Positions 11,624 through 22,826 of a DNA stretch of 64,000 nt are shown one piece after another. Numbering within the stretch: the stretch's first letter is position 1; every line of letters starts with the position of its first letter. The notes under the pieces are model-generated. The model was not told where the DNA came from. It was given only the letters and a program-made list of their open reading frames with translations, and searched no databases. The DNA is taken from the NCBI GenBank assembly GCA_029582265.1, contig CM055816.1:38200466-38264465 (forward strand). Reading direction: 5' to 3'. Source of the stretch: Zoroaster sp. YZ-2022 (taxonomy: Eukaryota > Echinodermata > Asteroidea > Forcipulatida > Zoroasteridae). Both the position numbers and the translations under genes were made by a program.

Positions 11624-13232
11624 CTGAAAGAAAAGAAAATTGTGTTAGCTGAATTGTGTAACATTTTGAAAAGGTAATAAACATTTCCCTATTTTTGAAT
11701 AACTAAATATTTATTAAAAACAAAAATAATGGCAAACACGCATGCATTTGAATAAATTTACAAATTTTATGGAAATCAAACTCTGTTACTGACATAATTA
11801 TACTGTGATTGACATTCAATACATGTATGACACCATCACCTTTCACAGCGCCCTCTGGCAGCAGGTTTAGAAAAATAAAATCTAAATCTCAAAAACCATT
11901 AACCCTAACCTTCCCAAAACCTCCAAAATCCTCTTTGTCAAAGTGAAGGATTTTGAAGGACTGAGGTTACATACTACATGCTCTTTGCTAAAGCGAAGGA
12001 TTTTGGAGGTTGAAATGTTAACACATAATTTTATGAGAAATTTCATTTTGTGAAATTTAATGTATTAGAACTTATGCCCGCTTCTTCTGGACTAGCACGG
12101 CAATAAACATCATCCATACAGAATGAAATACGTACTGTTTACATATCTATTTCACTGTACATGTGCATTGTGCACACAGTTTACGTAGACATGTACACTG
12201 TCTACAGACTTTACGTAATTAGGTGTTCGTGCGACAGCGCGAACACCTCTCCTTCTCGAAGAGACTTATCGATGAGACCTCCTTCTCGATGAGACTTATT
12301 GAACAAAAAAACCATAGTTCCAAAGTTCAAAGAGCCTTCAAACTTGACACATACATGTACTTAGACCATAACATGTAGTTAATAAATAAATTTATGACAT
12401 ACACTTTCAGGTAAAGTTGTGACGTCATGGTGAGACGTCATCAGATATCGAAATACACTAAAATACAACTTTAATATTTCAAAAAATCACATCTCATAAA
12501 CCACAAAACATATTTACACAATCTTTGCATCATCTTACAGATTTCTATCTTGAATCATGTGACATTTTGTACAAAGACATGACCCAATCTGTAAGTGAAA
12601 AAAATATTCTGAAGCACTTTTATAGGGTCTGCAGCCAACATGATGGCAATTCCATGATAAAGTTGACATGACCTTCAAAAATTCAAATCTGAATTTAAAG
12701 CCAATCACTCATCTTATTTTGTTGTTTATATACCTCAAAGTTTGTAGAACAAGTGAAAATTCTTCATTTCTATTTGTATCTTTTAAGAAATGATCATTTG
12801 AAGTTGAATGATGTGCAGACTCAAATATTTTTCAAAAGAATGTGTTGATTTGGTATTTGTCCTCTTAGTTAATTGATAGGTGATAGCCCATTGAAATTTT
12901 GATTTGCTAAATGCGTATGGCACCAACACTAAAAACAACTTTTTGCAAATATATCTAGTCATGTAATGTTTTCAGAAAGCAGGATATCAAACACTTGAGG
13001 GTAATGTAACGTGAGTAACCAAAAACATGATTTTGTTTTTTAATTTAAACTTTTCCTTTGATTCAAAATCTGACAACTGGATTGTCTAATGAAAAAAATA
13101 AGTTATTTTTATTCAAACACTTTAAGAATACGAGGGAATGAAATTGGTAATGTGAGTAACTATGTAACGTGAGTAACAGATTTTGTAACGTGAGTAACCA
13201 TGATAATCGTGTCAATCAAGTGGTAAACATAA
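11624..13232. other. No gene seen; repeats and palindromes
   Basis: This is the 5' side of the Ig gene. It contains a CCTCCAAAATCCTC repeat around 11893-12025 that recurs near 23783-24080, a 9-bp-stem hairpin with AGGTGTTCG/CGAACACCT near 12221-12248, and four copies of GTAACGTGAGTAAC or close variants between 13005 and 13200. No exon was recognised. Confidence 0.45.
11890..12030. repeat. Dispersed repeat, CCTCCAAAATCC family, copy 1
   Basis: The word CCTCCAAAATCCTCTTTG and its inverse GAAGGATTTTGGAGG lie close together, forming an inverted repeat. The same arrangement, with a preceding CTAACCCTAACC, occurs at about 23783-24080. It is non-coding and probably a MITE. Confidence 0.5.
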
Positions 13233-16070
13233 GGGTTATTCCGCGTCAAATCACACACTTTCCGGGGTCAATCTCACAGATTTTTTACTTTCTAGGTTTG
13301 TTTAGTTGTATGAGAAAACTCCAAAACTGAAATTTGAGCGTTTTTGGTCATGTGGTTTGTGAGTTACAGGTTGTTGAACTTTTTACCTTTCGTTTGACCT
13401 CTACAACTTTGGAAATCAATCTGTAACTCCAGTTAAGAATATCATAAGAAAGTGATTATTACACATGTATGTTAAATGAAAGCTTTTATCGTCACAAATT
13501 ATCCACTTTGCAATTTGGAAAATGTAAAAAAAAAAAAATAAGCAAGTGGTCAAGCAAAGTGTACTTTGACGCCGCAAAATTAAAATTCATGAAATTCTGT
13601 CAAACAAAGGCCCAAAGTATACTCATTGTGTATACCAAATATAAAAATGGGCTCTCAAGTAATTAAGGTACATGTAGGGTGTACTTTTAAAGATAGGCAG
13701 GGCACTCCAATGTGTACATTATGTATGCATATAGTACATAAACTATACATGATGTACATGTACATTGTATTACTGCTTGTATCATTTGATGTATAGCTAC
13801 ACTCAGCAGTGTGACTGCGGTTGGTTCAGCAGTGTGAGTAGGGGAACGAAGATTTACTTGGGGGAGTTGGAGCACAGATCTTGGTTCGGGGGGAGAGGGG
13901 GGGGGGTGATTCTGGGATATTCTGTGATCAAGTACGCTACCATCATTTTCCACCTTATACACCTTAAAACTAAGAATTCACCATAGAAGTGTACATGCAT
14001 ACATGTATGCAGACCATGCAAGGACATGTCACAAGTGTATATTTGGTACATTACATGCATTGTTTCACTGTAAGCCTTTTCTGTTCTGAAGTAAATTTTT
14101 GGGGAAGAGTGTAGGTCCTTCCTGTTACTGATTTCTGAGTTCCAGCAGAGTGGCACGTCTTCGCAACTTCTCATGGGAAAACAGCATGTGATGGTGTTTC
14201 AAGTACCCTAAAACATCTTGTCTCAAGAGCAAAGCCTTCAAAGGCCTTGTCAATAAAATAATCACACCTCAACAACCATATGAGTTCACATGCAAATGAA
14301 TTAAAGGAATGCATGTTTGCTTCACAACAACTGACTAGCACTGAAATCTCTTGAAATATCACTTTTAAAATGCACACACACACTATCCCAGGAACTCAAA
14401 AAATGCATGCCTACAAACCAGTGTCAAAAGAATGTGTTGAGGTTTGTGAATTCTCGAGTAGCCACTAGCCATACCATCCGACAAGAATAACCACAGGTAC
14501 GTGTTACACTACTGGAAACATTTCCTATGCAAAAAGACATTAGTGGCTATAACGCAGCAGAGTATGATGGGTTTTGGTGGTTACATGTAGGTTGTGTTCT
14601 TGGAACCAAGCTAGAAAGTTGACTTGTTAAGGTAAACTTCTTGTACCCACATGGCCCTGCTCCATCAATCTATTTTATCCAGTTAATCAAGACATCTTTG
14701 ACATCAGCCACCCCATTGACGGCAATAGGGAAGACCTACATGTACATCCTTCCAAAAAAGATTCACTTGCAGCTAATTATGCATTGGAGTGACTACTTCA
14801 GAATAGAAAGGTTTACAGTGAACTACATGTAATGTATATCCTAAGTCAACCACCCTCCATCCCCCTGTGCTTGTTAACAACTGATTCAGTTCAGTGAGCA
14901 CACACTCCTCTCCCCCAACCCCTAGGATCCTAGTCTCAACAGTTCCCGCCAGCCTGCGCGCCTCAACGAACTAATCCTCCAGCATCCATTCATGGGATGA
15001 TCCTCCAGCAGTCTACTTAAGCAGCAGCATTTTCCAGAGTCCGGCATTCTCCCGAGGATGATCAGAGCACACTGATCGAAACATCGAGTTGTACCTCCAG
15101 TTCTTTTCAGAACTAATTACTACTCAATTGAGATTCCACATGGTGTCACCGCAATTAGTCTTACTTATCATCCTCACCATGCAAAGCTACAAGTTTTACC
15201 TACATGTAATGTATACATGCACATTTGAAACATGTCCTTGCATGGTCTGAATTTCTACATTTATGGTAGAATTCTGTGTTTTAAGGTGTTTTGTGTTTAC
15301 CATATTATTCCTCAGGGTACATACATGTACCTAGTTATATTGAGAAAAAACTATTTGGAAAATGTACAATAGAAGTAAAATAATTATTTAAGTAATTATG
15401 GAAGTGTATACACTGCATGACACCCCCCCCGACCAAGGTCTGTTCCCCCAAGTAAGTCATCGGTCCCCTACTCACACTGCTGAATCAACCCCAGTCACAC
15501 TGCTGAGTGCAGCTAAACATGAAATGATACAATAACATACATGTACATGTACAATCAGTAGTACAATGTGCATCATGTATCAGCATTGGAGTGCCCTGCC
15601 CATCTTTAAAAGTACACCCTACCTTAATTACTTGAGAGCCCATTTTTATATTTGGTATACACAATGAGTATACTTTGGGTTTTTGTTTGACAGAATTTCA
15701 TGAATTTTAATTTTGCGGCCCGCGTGGGGTCAAAGGTCAAAGTACACTTTGCTTGACCACTTGTTTATAATTTTTTTAATTTCCAAATTGAAAAGTGGAT
15801 AATTTGTGACGATAAGAGCTTTCATTTAATATAAAAATCACTTTCTTATGATATTCTTAACCAGTTACAGTTACAGATTTCCAAAGTTGTAGCTCAGGAC
15901 AAACGAAAAGTAAAAAGTTCAACGACCTGTAACTCACAAACCACATGACCAAAAATGCTCAAATTTCAGTTTTGGAGTTTTCTCATACAACTACATGTAA
16001 ACAAACCTAGAAAGTAAAAAACAATGTGAGATTGACCTCGGAAAGTGTGTGATTTGGCATGGAATGACTC
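13233..16070. mobile_element. Foldback transposon with ~0.85-kb inverted arms
   Basis: The outer ends are GGGTTATTCCGCGTCAAATC at the left and, inverted, GAGTCATTCCATGCCAAATC at the right. The arms (about 13233-14070 and 15200-16070) match in reverse complement over their whole length with small indels. Both edges carry ATAA (13229-13232 and 16071-16074), a 4-bp target duplication. The 1.1-kb centre includes a Penelope-like tail (14835-15169) and no recognisable transposase, so the element is non-autonomous. Confidence 0.75.
14835..15169 (+). mobile_element. Penelope-like element tail (3' UTR only)
   Basis: The sequence from TATATCCTAAGTCAACC to GTCTTACTTATC is nearly identical to the 3' part of the Penelope-like fragment at 62315-62652. 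It lacks the GIY-YIG coding part and is therefore severely 5'-truncated. The hammerhead-like core of the other copy (CTGAGGA) reads CCGAGGA here, which would inactivate it. It is nested in the centre of the foldback element. Confidence 0.7.
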
Positions 16071-16404
16071 ATAAGTTTTACATGTACAGGTATGTGACTG
16101 GGTGATTTTTACAAAGGCCAATTTAAAGGAATTTACCCATCATGCATTGCAATTTATTCTTAAACACATGGTAATATCTACATGCGCACATACGCAACAA
16201 CTATTTCAGCTAGTCCATCCTTTTTAGTAAATCATTTAGGTATATTTTAATATTATTTGTATGCATTATTTATGTTTTTTCTTGAAGGCAGTAATTAAAC
16301 TTAAAAAAAAAAAAAAAAAAGTGAGGCAAATATAATGTATAATGAGGTTAAAATGAGAGGAGCCTTTGTTTTCACTATCTTCATGTACCATACAAATATG
16401 CATA

Positions 16405-17252
16405 TGTAACCTGGTAAATTGACACACTTGAAATAAATGATAAACAAAATCAGAAATAAAATGAAAGAAAACACTAACTACTCATGAAAAACCTAATAAA
16501 AACAACAATGGGGAAACTCGCTTGAACAAAAAAATTACACTGTGGGGATTAACCAAGAAAAATTAACAAAGGATCGAATAGGGAGGAGTCGCGAGATAAT
16601 TTTAAAAGAATGGAGACGATAGGAAACTGGTGTTTGGTTTCAACAAGAAAAAATAAAATAAAAATGTTTATTTTATTCAACAAAATTTGGAAATAAGTGC
16701 TTTAAATAAATTTAGTAGATAAAAACTCTGTACTGACTTGATGACCAAAAAAGTTATGACCAAAAATAACCCAAAAAGCCTTGAAACCAATTTATGAAAC
16801 CAACAAAATTTAGCTATAAACCAACCAAAAACCAAGTAAATAAATATTTAAAAAATATATATATATAAACTAAAACCAAAACTAAAAAAACTTAAACCTT
16901 AAACTTAAACCTTAAACCTAAACCTTAAACCAAAACCTTAAACCAACACAGTATCCAAGAAAAGTCACAAATCTACTACACTCAAGCTTAAACAACCAAG
17001 TCCACTGCAGGTCTAGTCTTCAGGGCAGACTTGGACACCAGTATTGTGTGTGTTAACTCATTGACTGCCAACCTGCTTACTGACCATGAGGCTCCAGGCA
17101 TACCCACAGTGCATGGCCAAGGTCCTTTGTTTACCCATGGCATTACAGGGGTACACACAGTTCGATTTAAGAAATGGTAAGAAGGGGGTGCTACACCTAT
17201 AATAATACACGTTATACAATAAAAAGACTAAGTAAAATTCACCACTACTACA
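16405..17252 (-). repeat. 3' LTR of Gypsy-type element
   Basis: This is the downstream LTR relative to the minus-strand genes. It is 848 bp and lacks about 60 bp of CTTAAAC-type simple repeat found in the other LTR. A purine tract (TAGTAGGGCGAGAG on the minus strand, 17253-17266) directly precedes it and is the likely polypurine tract for plus-strand priming. Confidence 0.9.
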
Positions 17253-17390
17253 CTCTCGCCCTACTAAAATCATTGCTATCCTCAGCAATGGTCAACAAAA
17301 CTTCAACATCATTAACAAAAGTTTAACTGGAGACTATATTCTACATAATTGGCTTGGATCATCCTGAATGTTCTTTACAGCGGTAAGTCA

Positions 17391-20210
17391 TCAATGCCAG
17401 TCCCCATATCTTGCTGGTGGCTTGGTGATTCTCCTTGGCAGCTGACGCTGCTCCGTCATCTCCTCACTGCCATCTGTGCTGCTATCCATCTCAGCATTGG
17501 TACAGGATGAAGAATCGGACTCTGTATCCGTCTTAGAGTGATCTTGCAAACTTTGTGGGGGAGGAAACAGAACTGATGGAATTTCCTCATCGTCTGGGTG
17601 GTCACCTTCATCTTGATCCGAAACATCAAATGGGCAGACAGTTAGCATGTTCCGATGTATAGTTCTGGTTCTCGTACAGCCCATGTCACGAATGATGTAG
17701 ACTGGAAGATTCTGTAGCTTTCTTACAACTATGTGCGGCATAGACTCCCACTTGTCCTTGAGCTTGCACCTACCTCGAGGGGTCTTGTTGGCAACCAATA
17801 CGCGATCTCCTGCCTTCAGAACTTGAGCAATCACCTTCTGGTCATAAGTTGCCTTCTGTTTCATGCGTGCCTTCTCAGCTGCATCATTGACGGTAGTGTA
17901 TGCCATACGCATGTGCTGCTCTAACCGCCTTACGTAAGTGTGCTGATCGCCATCATCTGAGGTAGACTGCTTCGGTGGTGGGACTAGAAGATCCACGGGC
18001 AACTTCGGTTCACGAAGAAACATGAGGTAGAACGGTGTGTAACCAGTGGACTCGTGCCTGGTGCTGTTATACGCATGAGTAAGTGCTTCCAGATGCATCG
18101 CCCAGTCGTTCTTCTGCGTGTCATCCAATGTCCCCAGCATGGAAAGCAATGTTCGATTAAAACGTTCAGTCATTCCGTTGCCCTGTGGATGATACGGCGT
18201 CGTCCTACTTTTCGATACGCCAAGGAGATGGCACAGCTCCTTCACAACTGCGGACTCAAAACATCTGCCCTGGTCTGAGTGTAAACGCTCTGGAATTCCG
18301 TAGTGTACAATGAACTTCTGCCATAGCACCCTGGCTACGGTTGTTGCCTTCTGGTCTCTGGTTGGAAAGGCCTGTGCATACCGAGTAAAATGATCGGTGA
18401 CAACTAGGACATTTTCAATTCCACCCTTGGACTGCTCCAGACTCAGGAAATCTACGCAAACCAGCTGTAACGGACGAGTCGTCTTGATGCTCTGTAGTTC
18501 AGCGTGTTTCCTTGTCTCCGGCGTCTTGCGTAGAGTACATCGTTTGCACTTGCTGATATATGACTTTATCTGGGAGTAGAGTCCTGGCCAATAGTAACGG
18601 TCTCGTACAAGATGGAGTGTTTTGTCCAACCCGAGATGACCCATGGTATCATGCAAATGATGCAGCACTTTCAGCCGCATGTTACGTGGTAGGACTAGTA
18701 GATGTCTTACTTTACCGTCATCATACACTTTCTTGTAGAACAGTGTGCCGTCTCTAACGTTCAGATGATCCCAAACCCGGATCAACTTCTGAACTATCCT
18801 GGGCTCCTTAGACACCTGCCTCCTACTTGGTTTCGCTGGACTTTGACGTTTGAGGTCAGTAACCCGACTGATAGCTGAATCGTTGTGCTGAGCATCCTGT
18901 AGGCTTAGGCCTCGTGCACAACTGGTTCCCCAGCTATTGGTGTCATCAGCTTTCTCTGTTGCGATGGCTGTTTCTCGATGGGAACTGTCTTCGCTACTTA
19001 GGGCACTCTGAGATGTGATTGAAGAAGACTTCATGATTGGACAGGATATGACAATACTGCTGGTCTGGATGATGCTTGCTCTTCCTTTGACTTCACCATC
19101 TGTTTTCCTGTTAGTGTCGTCTAGGATTCTGGTGACTTCAGCCTTAGGTACCCGGGACAGTGAATCTGCGTTGGAGTTTGACTTGCCTGGCCGATAGATG
19201 ATGTCCAGGTCAAATATGGCTATGTCGCTCACCCAACGTTGGCTTGTTGCATCCAACTTGGCCTTGTCTAAGACGTACGTCAAGGGGTTGTTATCCGTCA
19301 CTGCTGTCACCCGGTTCCCGTACAAGTAGTCTCGGAACTTTGAAGTGATGGCCCAGTGCAACGCCTTGAATTCCAGCTTGTGGATCGGGTAGTTCAACTC
19401 AGACGAAGATAGAGTGCGACTTGCATAAGCAATGACTCGTTCCTGGCCATCCTGCTGTTGGGCAAGCACCGCTCCCAAACCATCACGGGAAGCATCCGTC
19501 TGAAGAATAAATGGTTGCTTGTAGTCTGCATAGGCCAGTATTGGTGAGGACGTCAGCTTACCAATGAGTGTCTCGAAGGATATTTGGCACTCTGCCGACC
19601 AAACGAACGGTGGATCCTTACAACCTCGTTTACCTCCAGTCAACGTGAATAGGGGAGCTGCTACCTTCGAGTAATTTCGGACGAATCTCCTGTAGTATCC
19701 AGTGAGGCCTAGAAAACTGCGGACATCCTTCTTGGACCTAGGCACCGGCCACGCCTTGACGGCTGCAATCTTGTCTGGATCGGTGGAAATGCCCTCAGCC
19801 GACACAACATGCCCTAGATATTTGACGCTGCTCCGTAGTAGATGGCACTTAGACGGCTTCAACTTAAGCCCATGCTCCCGTAACCGTGTAAACACTTTGG
19901 ATAGACGGCTGACATGCTCCTCTACCGTGGCACTAAATACGATGATGTCATCTAAGTACAGCAGCACACTGTTGAAATTCATGTCACTGAAAGCTGTAAA
20001 CATTAACCTCTGGAACGTGGCGGGAGCATTCGTCAACCCAAACGGCATTCTCGTAAATTCGTAGAGTCCCATGGGTGAAATGAATGCCGTCTTTTGCTGG
20101 TCCTTTACCGCGACTTTGACCTGGTGGTAGCCTGAGGTCAGATCAAGACAGGAAAAGTACTTGGCATGACAAAGTGCGTCCAGCGCTTCGTCGATTCTCG
20201 GAAGAGATAT
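17391..20210 (-). pseudogene. pol: Gypsy pol, second part: RT, RNase H, integrase
   Basis: From right to left this encodes the rest of the reverse transcriptase (MPFGLTNAPATFQ, catalytic YLDDIIVFS), RNase H (ILQTDASRDGLGAVLAQQ) and integrase. The integrase has the HHCC zinc finger (HHLHDTMGHLGLDK then CKRC) and a DDE core (CVDFLSLE, HSDQG, GMTERFNRTL). An acidic, Ser-rich tail follows. The longest ATG-started frame is 20072-17391 (893 residues), but coding continues upstream in this frame to about 20210. There a single missing base disconnects it from the first half of the RT. The enzyme would copy and insert the element. A sequencing error is an alternative to a real lesion. Confidence 0.9.
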
Positions 20211-21372
20211 GCATCTCGCACTGTTCTTGAGTTTAGCTTCCGATAGTCAACGCATAGCCGGATGCTGCCGTCTTTCTTCCTAACAATTACTATGGGTGAT
20301 GCAAAGGGACTTTGGCTTGGTTTGATTACTCCAGACTTCTTGAGATCGTCTATGTGGTGTCGTACTTCATGATACTGCGAAGGAGGAATACGTCGGTATG
20401 GCAGCCTGAAAGGGGTTGGGTCTATCAAGGGAATCTCGTGCTCAATGGTCTGCGTAAACCCAAGATCCTGCTGATCCTTCGAAAATATGTCTGCATTGCC
20501 TTGTAGAAGTTGCGTCATACGCTGTCTGTCTTCAGCTGAAAGAGAGCTAAGGTCGACATCAACACCTGTGTCATCGTGTGGACTTGTATTGGTGGAAGAC
20601 TCGCAACATATAGCAGTAGGGGTTCCCTGTGTGCTTATGGGTGACTCGTCAGTGACGGAACTAAATTCCGATGAAACCACTCGACCAACGACCAAGGTTG
20701 CTAACCTTGTATTTCGCCGTACCACGACATCATGTGCAGACAGATTGCAGACCCGGACAGGAACTCTTCCATTCCGGACTTCGACGAAGGTTTTGCCAAC
20801 AGCCAGAGATTCTCCAAACGGTGCATCATCAGCATTCTCCACAAGTGCCTCGAGGGTCCTTCCTCGGATGTGCCTTGGTGCTTCTGTGGGGATGTCTGCT
20901 TCCCTTCCAGCCTTCACTACAATTGGTTTGCGGCCAGTGTATCTCAGCATGCCAAACTCACCATTTTTCTTCGCCAGGTTGTTGCCATCTGAGTTGATGC
21001 ACTGTAGCGCTGAATACCATTCCTCGGATGCCTGCCGTACTTTCGTGAGAAATCTTCTCCCATACCGAGTATGGAGAGCATCACGGCTCGCCCGAATGAC
21101 GTTGGTCCCTATCAGCCCTGGAACCTTGCGGCGGAAATCTGTAGCTGGTACGATGAATACCGGTACCCTATGTACTCTGCGACCCAAGACATCTACATCT
21201 ACAAGGATGACACCACTGTGAGGCACGGGTCGTCCCCCTGCTCCCTGAATGGTGATGCTAGTCTCCTTTGGTGTCTGCTCACGTAGGCGGGGATGGCTAG
21301 CCACGTACTCGTCGGTTATGGTGCTCACCTGAGATCCCGTGTCCAGCAAGACAGGACACCTTTCCCTGACAC
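20138..21372 (-). pseudogene. pol: Gypsy pol, first part: protease and RT fingers
   Basis: The frame opens just before the aspartic protease active site LLDTGSQVSTI, then runs through a variable linker to the RT fingers (HHIDDLKKSGVIKPSQSPFA, then VIVRKKDGSIRLCVDYRKLN). It loses frame near 20210, where the conserved RT continues one frame over. A second single-base break near 21372 separates it from the short frame that links it to gag. Both breaks involve one base. Protease would cut the Gag-Pol polyprotein. Confidence 0.88.
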
Positions 21373-21585
21373 CATGATTTCTACGTCACTGACTGGCCCA
21401 ACCAGTTCGCCGTTCTGGTCCTCGTCTGCCTGGGGTACTGCTTTTCTCGTGGGTGCTACATGTACTGAAGAAGAAGGGCTTGGAGAAAAACTAGAAAAAC
21501 CCAATGACCGCCCGTCATCAGAGGGTTTCTCTAGTTTAACGGTGCTGATGGTGGTGCTTGTCGGACTTGTCGTGGCTGCGGACAT
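21373..21585 (-). CDS. Gag-Pol linker in the -1 frame
   Basis: This open frame overlaps the gag 3' end and lies one base back (-1) relative to gag. It reads Ser/Thr-rich sequence followed by VGPVSDVEIMVSG, the usual lead into the aspartic protease. It is entered if ribosomes slip at GTTAAAC directly before the gag stop codon. It has no independent function. Confidence 0.7.
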
Positions 21586-22652
21586 CTACGGGCAAAGTGG
21601 CCAGGTTTGCCACAGTTGTAGCACGTCTGTGGTCGACCTTCACGCTCCTGTCGTCCTAGTGTGTTCACCTGGGCATTCTGCTCCAACCACTCTACACGCT
21701 GGCCTAGTTGCATCTGGTTCACCAGAACCTGATTTAGTGTGGTGTTTTGTTGCTCCAGCAGTTTGGCGACGTCTGCCAGCTGCGGGTTGTTGCCTTGGTT
21801 GGTCATCTCTCGTTCAAGCTTGGTGGCTGGTGGTGGTGTCTGGCTCTTGGGAACGTCGGGTTTAGTGGGGACGTGTGCCATCAGCTGGTAATGCTGCTTC
21901 GTCTGCTCCTCCTGTTGGTGTCTCTCTTCGGCCACTACCCTCAGCTCGGCGCGGAGATCCTTAAACCTCATGGAGCGAGGTCGCATTGGCGCTAGCCTCT
22001 GCCTACAGCATTCGTCGTGCAGGTCCGCCATGAACTGCGTCGATAGGATGATGTCTCGACTGTCACCGAATAGATCATGACGGCCTTGCAGTCTTGCCTT
22101 CTCCTCCATACGTCTCATCAGTGCCTCCAGAGCGATGGCATACTCGCTGGCTGATTCTCCTGATTTTTGCAACCGTGTATAAAATCGTGTCATAGGGGAC
22201 GAAGCGGGGTTGTCTTCCCCGAACTCCTCCAGCAGTTCCAAGAATGCTGCCTCTGCTGTCGCTCCAGAGGACGCCCTGCTCTCAAGGTTCAGCACCACGT
22301 CTCGGGCTCTCCCTCCTGTGTTCCGGACGACCTCGTGAAATTGTACACGCTCCGGGACACTTCCTTTCGCCTCCAACAGGTACCTCATGTCCCGCACCCA
22401 GTCTTCTACTCGGATGCTCTTTTCCCGGCCGGTGAAAGTGGAGACTCCCTTCACCTGGTGTGTAGTGATGGTTCTTGATGGATTCATCGCAGGGGGGTAG
22501 CTACTTCTGGGAATCGGGTCGAAATCGCTGAGCTGTTGTGGGGTCAGCTGGTGTGGTGGTGGGATGGCCGGGCCATGCGGAGTTGCCTTAGCTGCGTACG
22601 GTGTCAGCACGGGTGGAGTGTCCGGCATCGGTGGACTGGAAGTTCCTGCCAT
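21531..22652 (-). CDS. gag: Gag polyprotein of Gypsy-type element
   Basis: This 373-residue protein starts at ATG 22652, downstream of the 5' LTR. Its N-terminus is Pro-rich. The middle (TRFYTRLQKSGESASEYAIA) resembles the retrotransposon capsid domain that packages RNA. Near the C-terminus is one CCHC zinc knuckle, CYNCGKPGHFARRC, which binds nucleic acid. It is intact. It ends in TAG immediately after a candidate slippery site, which suggests Pol is made as a Gag-Pol fusion. Confidence 0.92.
   Translation of the reverse strand: MAGTSSPPMPDTPPVLTPYAAKATPHGPAIPPPHQLTPQQLSDFDPIPRSSYPPAMNPSRTITTHQVKGVSTFTGREKSIRVEDWVRDMRYLLEAKGSVPERVQFHEVVRNTGGRARDVVLNLESRASSGATAEAAFLELLEEFGEDNPASSPMTRFYTRLQKSGESASEYAIALEALMRRMEEKARLQGRHDLFGDSRDIILSTQFMADLHDECCRQRLAPMRPRSMRFKDLRAELRVVAEERHQQEEQTKQHYQLMAHVPTKPDVPKSQTPPPATKLEREMTNQGNNPQLADVAKLLEQQNTTLNQVLVNQMQLGQRVEWLEQNAQVNTLGRQEREGRPQTCYNCGKPGHFARRCPQPRQVRQAPPSAPLN
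21534..21540 (-). promoter_or_regulatory. Candidate -1 ribosomal frameshift heptamer
   Basis: On the minus strand the last two gag codons read as G-TTA-AAC followed at once by TAG. GTTAAAC fits the X-XXY-YYZ tandem-slip scheme loosely, and the same heptamer serves in arterivirus frameshifting (known from literature). Slipping by -1 here enters the protease-leading frame. I did not identify the downstream stimulatory structure. Confidence 0.65.
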
Positions 22653-22798
22653 CGTGTAACATCAAAGTTTCCTATCCCAAATACTGTGTTGGTTGACCAG
22701 ATTTGCCTTTGACTTTGACCAAAACAAGTAAAACGACCAGTTATCCTATCCCTACTCAAAAAAAAAAAAATCTAGCTAAGTTCCTAAAGAACAGTAAT

Positions 22799-22819
22799 CC
22801 CTACTCGGATCTTCCACCA
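22799..22819 (-). promoter_or_regulatory. Putative tRNA primer-binding site
   Basis: Seven bases inside the 5' LTR, the minus strand reads TGGTGGAAGATCCGAGTAGG. It begins with the TGG expected opposite a tRNA CCA end. The identity of the tRNA was not determined. Confidence 0.5.
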
Positions 22820-22826
22820 AAAAAAA

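Noticed and set aside
11888..11905. Telomere-like CTAACC words (also at 23783)
   Set aside because: Only one or two units occur, as part of a dispersed repeat, not a telomeric array.
20487..21221. 244-residue plus-strand open frame
   Set aside because: It lies opposite the Gypsy protease/RT frame, which has clear motifs; it has none itself.
21293..21865. 190-residue plus-strand open frame with hydrophobic runs
   Set aside because: It is antisense to gag and the Gag-Pol junction. There is no start context or motif, and it looked at first like a possible envelope but is on the wrong strand and in the wrong place.
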